Below, piece after piece: positions 59,759 through 64,000 of a DNA stretch of 64,000 nucleotides (position 1 is its first letter; each line of letters opens with the position of its first letter). The notes under the pieces are model-generated. The model ran no database searches. It saw only the letters and a list, made by a program, of their open reading frames with translations, and was not told the origin of the DNA. Origin of the DNA: Sycobia sp. Sy_11 (lineage: Eukaryota > Arthropoda > Insecta > Hymenoptera > Epichrysomallidae); the NCBI GenBank assembly GCA_018907035.1, contig JACCIC010000062.1, positions 670,001 through 734,000 on the forward strand, read 5' to 3'. The position numbers and the translations under genes are program-made.

Positions 59759-60185
59759 TTAATAAATATTTTTATTAGTCTTATAGTCTTTATAATATAA
59801 TATATTAGCTTAAATAATGAGTTTAGTTCCTGAGGATGAACCGTAGCGGTTCGAAACGTCGGACACCAAAGGTGAATCTAAATTTAAAGTCGTGAAGGCA
59901 GTCATGTTGTCCTTTACTAACATAGAACATTATTTTTATTATTTATATTTGATTTATTATTGTATTTTTATTTTATTTCTAATTTTATTTTAATTTTTAT
60001 TTGTAATTTTTAATTTTTAATATAATATTTTGTAGCAATAAGTTTTATTTCAGATTCTTCGGGGGTGAATATAAAGAAGGACAGCCTGCCTGTCATTTTA
60101 GCTAAAATATTATATTATAAAGACTGTAAGACCGATAAAAATATTTATTAATTTAATTCAGGACATTCGACATAAGTACAGTTTT
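59759..60185 (+). mobile_element. Inverted-end element with hammerhead-like motif
   Basis: The left end is TTAATAAATATTTTTATTAG plus TCTTATAGTCTTTATAATAT; the right end returns ATATTATAAAGACTGTAAGA and ATAAAAATATTTATTAATTT, followed by CGACATAAGTACAGTTTTTA. It carries the best-preserved hammerhead-like core (59826-59864). A fragment of the interior recurs at about 60420-60500 (CATCCTTTACTAAC to TTTCAGATTCTG), so a second, partial copy lies just downstream. Confidence 0.78.
59826..59864 (+). ncRNA. Hammerhead-ribozyme-like motif (minimal type I)
   Basis: The order is GUUC, CUGAGGA, one U, GAACCG-UAG-CGGUUC (perfect 6-bp stem II), GAAA, CGUC, GGAC. GUUC pairs with GGAC through one U-G wobble as stem I. 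CUGANGA and GAAA are the hammerhead core, and cleavage is predicted after the C of CGUC at 59860. Helix III is only ACGU, as in hammerheads of Penelope-like retroelements. A single unpaired U precedes stem II. Structure is read from the sequence; catalysis is inferred. Confidence 0.6.
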
Positions 60186-61329
60186 TAATAGCTAATACAC
60201 GTTCTCTTTTTTCATAACTATATCAACTATTTTTTGGTATGAATCCGTCAGAAGCTTATAGTCAAAGGTTTATGAAAGTTGAAAAGCAAGAAATGGGGAT
60301 ATATGCTGAGGAGGTTTGGGTATACATATGTTTTCATTAAAATCAAATAAAGTCGATTATTTAAGTCCTTTAAAGAGGTACTGAAAATATTGAGCTTTGC
60401 AGATGGAGAGAATGTTTAGTGAAGGGAGCAGTCAGATCATCCTTTACTAACAAAATTAATTTTAATTTTTATATTTCAGATTCTGCGTGTTGATTGTAAA
60501 TATAGGAAGTTTGTGTTGTGCTTTTGGCATTGAAAAAAACATTTCAAACATAAGTCAGTATACGGTCAAAAACGAATACGTGGTAGGTATTTCAGCTCCG
60601 TCATTTAAATTTTTTAATTCTTCCGACAAATTCGTATTCAGGAGCTCTAAAACCTAGAGTCATATCTCAAGTGTGTTCAATATATATCGCAAAACTTATG
60701 TATTTTGTAAGCTATTAAGTCGGAGATAGTGTTGGCTCAGGGGAGTTATTTGTTATTTTCGGTTGTTATATTTATGTTTGATAAACTTGCCTATTGTATA
60801 ATAAACTCTAGATTAATTTATTTTTAATTCATAAAAATCAAATAAAAAAACGCTATTTTTTTTGAAAATGCTCTAGTTTAATCATTTTCGTTTTAATTTC
60901 AATATTTTGCAATAATAAATTATATGCTGTGAAGTCTCTAAATGTGATAGCGTTTTGAAGTCGAAAGGTTTGTGTAGTTTTATAATAATATAATTGAATT
61001 ATTTGTTTATTAACTAATATTTTGTATAAAATTTTAATGAAAAATTCAGATTTAACATTTTCTCAATATTTATCTAAAATTTACGAGTTATCCATGAAAA
61101 TTACCGACACTTTAAAATAGAATATATTTATGAATATGAATTAATTACAATAACATAGAATGAATGTAGAGAAAGCCAATTCTATTTCATATATTTAGCA
61201 CATTTTATGCGTGCTATAAAACTTCGAGTATATAGTATAATATATATAGTAAGAAATATTTAATCACAAATTCAGTTTATCCTAACTGAGAAAAGTAACT
61301 TTTATAACTTATAATAGAAAAATGTAACC

Positions 61330-61409
<80 letters not shown>

Positions 61410-62916
61410 CATATAAACAAAGAATTGTAAAAAAATTACCTTGCCTTTGCATTATAATAAATTTCTAGCTAATCATAAAAAAGATGTTGCAACAGTGCCA
61501 AAGGCTTAATACATTTTTCAGTTGTTGGACTTTATCTGTGATTTTTAAATTATTAAACTAAACTTTAATGATCATAAAGTCATTTACTTTTACGAATAAT
61601 AATATCAAGGCTGACCGGATTAAATCATTCTTATTTAAATCATACTTATTTAATATAATTTTTTGTTTATTTCTTCCTCTAATACTCTTATGTTTGCTCT
61701 CTGTAATTATCGCAATTGTTTCTTGTGTAAGTTGGTTAGAATAATTATATTTATAATCCACGAAACTGCCGATTTAATACAAGTCGAAAGTGTGAATTAA
61801 ATCTAAATTGTGACTTATATTAAGAGACAAATATTGTTCAATAGTTTACTAGCTTGATGTACATCAGTTGTTGCAACTTTTTAAATACATCGAATTTGGT
61901 TACCTCAGATTTTATACTAAAATACTAAAGTGTTTGAGTAAAATAAATAAGTATTTTAAATATAATTTGTAGTTAAGAAATTGTGAAATAATGCGAAACG
62001 AAATATATAAAATAATCTTATATACATTACATATAAATAATTGTCATTATCTTAATTTGTCAACGTACATCGAGTGTAAGCTTGTTAAGGATAGGTTCAA
62101 TTTTAAACAATGTTTTTGGAAATTAGTTTCTTGAAGTGAATTTGCTATGTAATATTGTTTTAATAGTTTTAATGATTTATTAATTTATCGTTCTTTTATT
62201 TTTTGAAGAAATGAATTTTTTATTAGTTTTGTTTGTGAGTGTTGTAAGTAAATAGAAATTAGAAATATGCCAGTTATGTATAGTTTTTTCAGAAATCAAA
62301 TAAAATAATTTTAAAATTCGTGAAACTTTATCAAATTATGTTTTTCCTGAAAATATATATTAGTAAATAAGTATTAAGAATGTTTTTGATCCATTGATAA
62401 CAAAATATTCTAGTAATGTTAATTTGAGCTCATCGAGATTTGTTTGATAAATAAGTTTAAATATGTGCAAGACTAATTGAAATATTTGTTTTTTATTTTA
62501 TATTCTGCGTATAAGACTTTAATACAGATTTCTACATATTTCATTCAAAATAAAATGAAATCAAAGCTTAAAGGAAGTTATAATAAATATGATGTTAACT
62601 AAAAAATTTATATAACATAATTTCAATTCTGACCTAAATCTTTATATGACTTATGTTCTTATAGTTCTGCAAAAATTGTTCCTTCACGTTTCCCTATTGA
62701 ACGTGACCACAAAATGCAGACATTAATTTTCTTTAAAAAATTGTTGTTTTTTAAAGAAAATTTTAAGTATCTCGCAAATTTTCTTCAAGCAATCTTTTTT
62801 TATATAAAAACTGTATATAATTATTATTGCTAAGATTATCCATAAATCTGGACATTCGAATATACATTCGGAATATCCAGGTGCATTGATAAAATTCAGA
62901 TTTTACAGCTATCAAA
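60186..62916. other. AT-rich intron
   Basis: A long (TA)n run spans about 61334-61408. A partial repeat of the 59759 element lies at about 60395-60520. No exon was seen; minus-strand frames at 61558 and 62763 are unsupported. Confidence 0.4.
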
Positions 62917-63050
62917 TTAATAAATATTTTTTTATTGATCTTACAGTAAGTCTTGTAAGACAATTGTAAGACAATTGTACTTGTAACACTTGTAAGACCA
63001 ATAAAAAATTTTTATTAATTTGTATATAGGCAGTCGACATAAGTACAATT
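62917..63050 (+). mobile_element. Short copy of the inverted-end repeat family
   Basis: TTAATAAATATTTTTTTATT and GATCTTACAG on the left; GTAAGACCAATAAAAAATTT, then TTAATTTGTATATAGGCAGT and CGACATAAGTACAATT on the right. The interior is reduced to repeats of TTGTAAGACAA. The flank TTTTACAGCTATC occurs on both sides (about 62901 and 63058), possibly a target duplication. Confidence 0.7.
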
Positions 63051-63982
63051 AAATTGTTTTACAGCTATCGAATTAATATTTGTTTATTTAATGATCTGGA
63101 AGCTTAGATCTCTATTATTAGAAATCTATGTATATTGAAATTAAAATTATGACTTTGAAATGTGAAATCGGATGAGAGTGGCAACGTAAGAATTTCAATC
63201 GAGAACATAATTTTGTTATATTAATTATTTAATGAATTATTTTTTTAAAATTAATTTGTCTAGTTGATGACTCATTATTAAAAATGTATTCTTATTATTA
63301 TTATAATCAAAATGTGTTGGATTCAAAGAATAAGTAACTTCCAGAAAAAAATTCTAATGAGTCTAATTTGAAATGAGTGTGCGTCAATTCGACGAAACTT
63401 CAGACTACAGTAACTAAGAAGCTAGATATTTACGTAAAAAAATCATCTTTTTCATTAAAAAAGGTTTCTCAGACTATATGATAAATCACATTCTAATCCT
63501 AATATTAAATATAAAAATACTGTATCTTAAGAGTAGGAGAATTTTTTTCTGAAAACTTTACAGGACTCATTTGGAGAAAAAGAGATTTATATTACTAAAT
63601 CTGAACCAAATCCGAATGGTTATATTAAATCAAATTATATATAATCAAATCAATAAGTTATATATAATCAAAACTTAAAGTTTTTGCAAGATTACTACTT
63701 CTGTATTAATAAAAATTTTGATCTTTAATACGTATTTTTGATTAGTTCTTTAACATAAAAGACTTTTCAAAAATATTTTTTTAGAGTAAAAGGTAATATT
63801 GTGTTTGTCTATCTCATTAATATTGCGATGTGCACAAAGTATATAGTATAAAAATTGATATTATATCTAATAAAAGTTATAGGAATTTAGGACGCTTTAT
63901 CTTTAATGATTGACACCTATAAAATTTCTATGCGATCTCATCATTTTTATTCAACTTTAAGTAATTTTTTTTTCTTTTACAG
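63051..63982. other. AT-rich intron before the last exon start
   Basis: The block GTAACTAAGAAGCTAGATAT (about 63409) repeats one near 44385. Nothing else was recognised. Confidence 0.35.
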
Positions 63983-64000
63983 GCATTATTCTGGATGGAA
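63983..64000 (+). CDS. lola: Start of a further lola exon, cut by window end
   Basis: A strong pyrimidine tract and acceptor (TTTTCTTTTACAG, ending 63982) are followed in the array's phase by IILDG before the window ends. By analogy with the other members it probably opens another terminal exon, but no finger is visible yet. Confidence 0.5.

Noticed and set aside
1..64000. CRISPR arrays, operons, bacterial promoters, rRNA or tRNA genes
   Set aside because: No regularly spaced repeats with unique spacers, no cloverleaf with the tRNA boxes, and the intron-rich AT-rich layout is that of an animal genome.

Overview
The window is a very AT-rich stretch of an insect genome, with introns broken up by (TA)n tracts, mariner transposons and fold-back repeats. 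It contains no complete gene. It appears to be the 3' half of one long plus-strand gene, longitudinals lacking (lola), which encodes a BTB/zinc-finger transcription factor that joins a shared 5' part to one of many alternative zinc-finger terminal exons. The assignment rests on the repeated lola-type module: a C2HC finger, then ECG-x2-PRF, then a CPYC-type C2H2 finger, then a short hydrophobic tail. The mariner copies and AT-richness would suit a hymenopteran, but the order is an inference. The shared 5' exons with the BTB domain are not in the window and must lie upstream.

Every intact zinc-finger exon is on the + strand, begins after an AG acceptor with two bases that complete a split codon, and ends in its own stop. 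Twelve intact terminal exons begin at 5667, 11987, 17648, 29293, 32683, 38281, 45628, 47479, 49787, 52789, 56116 and 57662; a thirteenth begins at 63983 and is cut by the window edge. The first three are a long type: a CxxC...CxxC zinc-ribbon-like head followed by 3 to 6 fingers. The other nine are compact two-finger exons. Damaged copies lie at 8913, 23955 and 42165, with weaker candidates at 26015 and 35572, so the array has both gained and lost members.

In the first 26 kb, the long-type exons are preceded by small exons of 33 to 189 nt. Each opens with two bases of a split codon and closes with one base before GT (symmetric phase 1-1), so any of them could be included or skipped without changing frame. 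Several are acidic, and two adjacent ones carry four SUMO-type psi-K-x-E motifs next to a Glu-Ala/poly-Glu run. Two 87-nt cassettes (8746 and 10531) are clear paralogues.

The rest is intron. It holds four decayed mariner copies (1051-2343, 2359-3328, about 26500-27540, about 29940-30787 on the minus strand) and a solo mariner end at 50310; an R1-like non-LTR retrotransposon 3' end (19861-20270) next to a 0.9-kb fold-back element; a TTAA-flanked piggyBac-like MITE (33171-33580); three other palindromic elements; and at least five copies of a family with inverted ends. Two members of that family carry motifs that fit minimal type-I hammerhead ribozymes, as found in Penelope-like elements.
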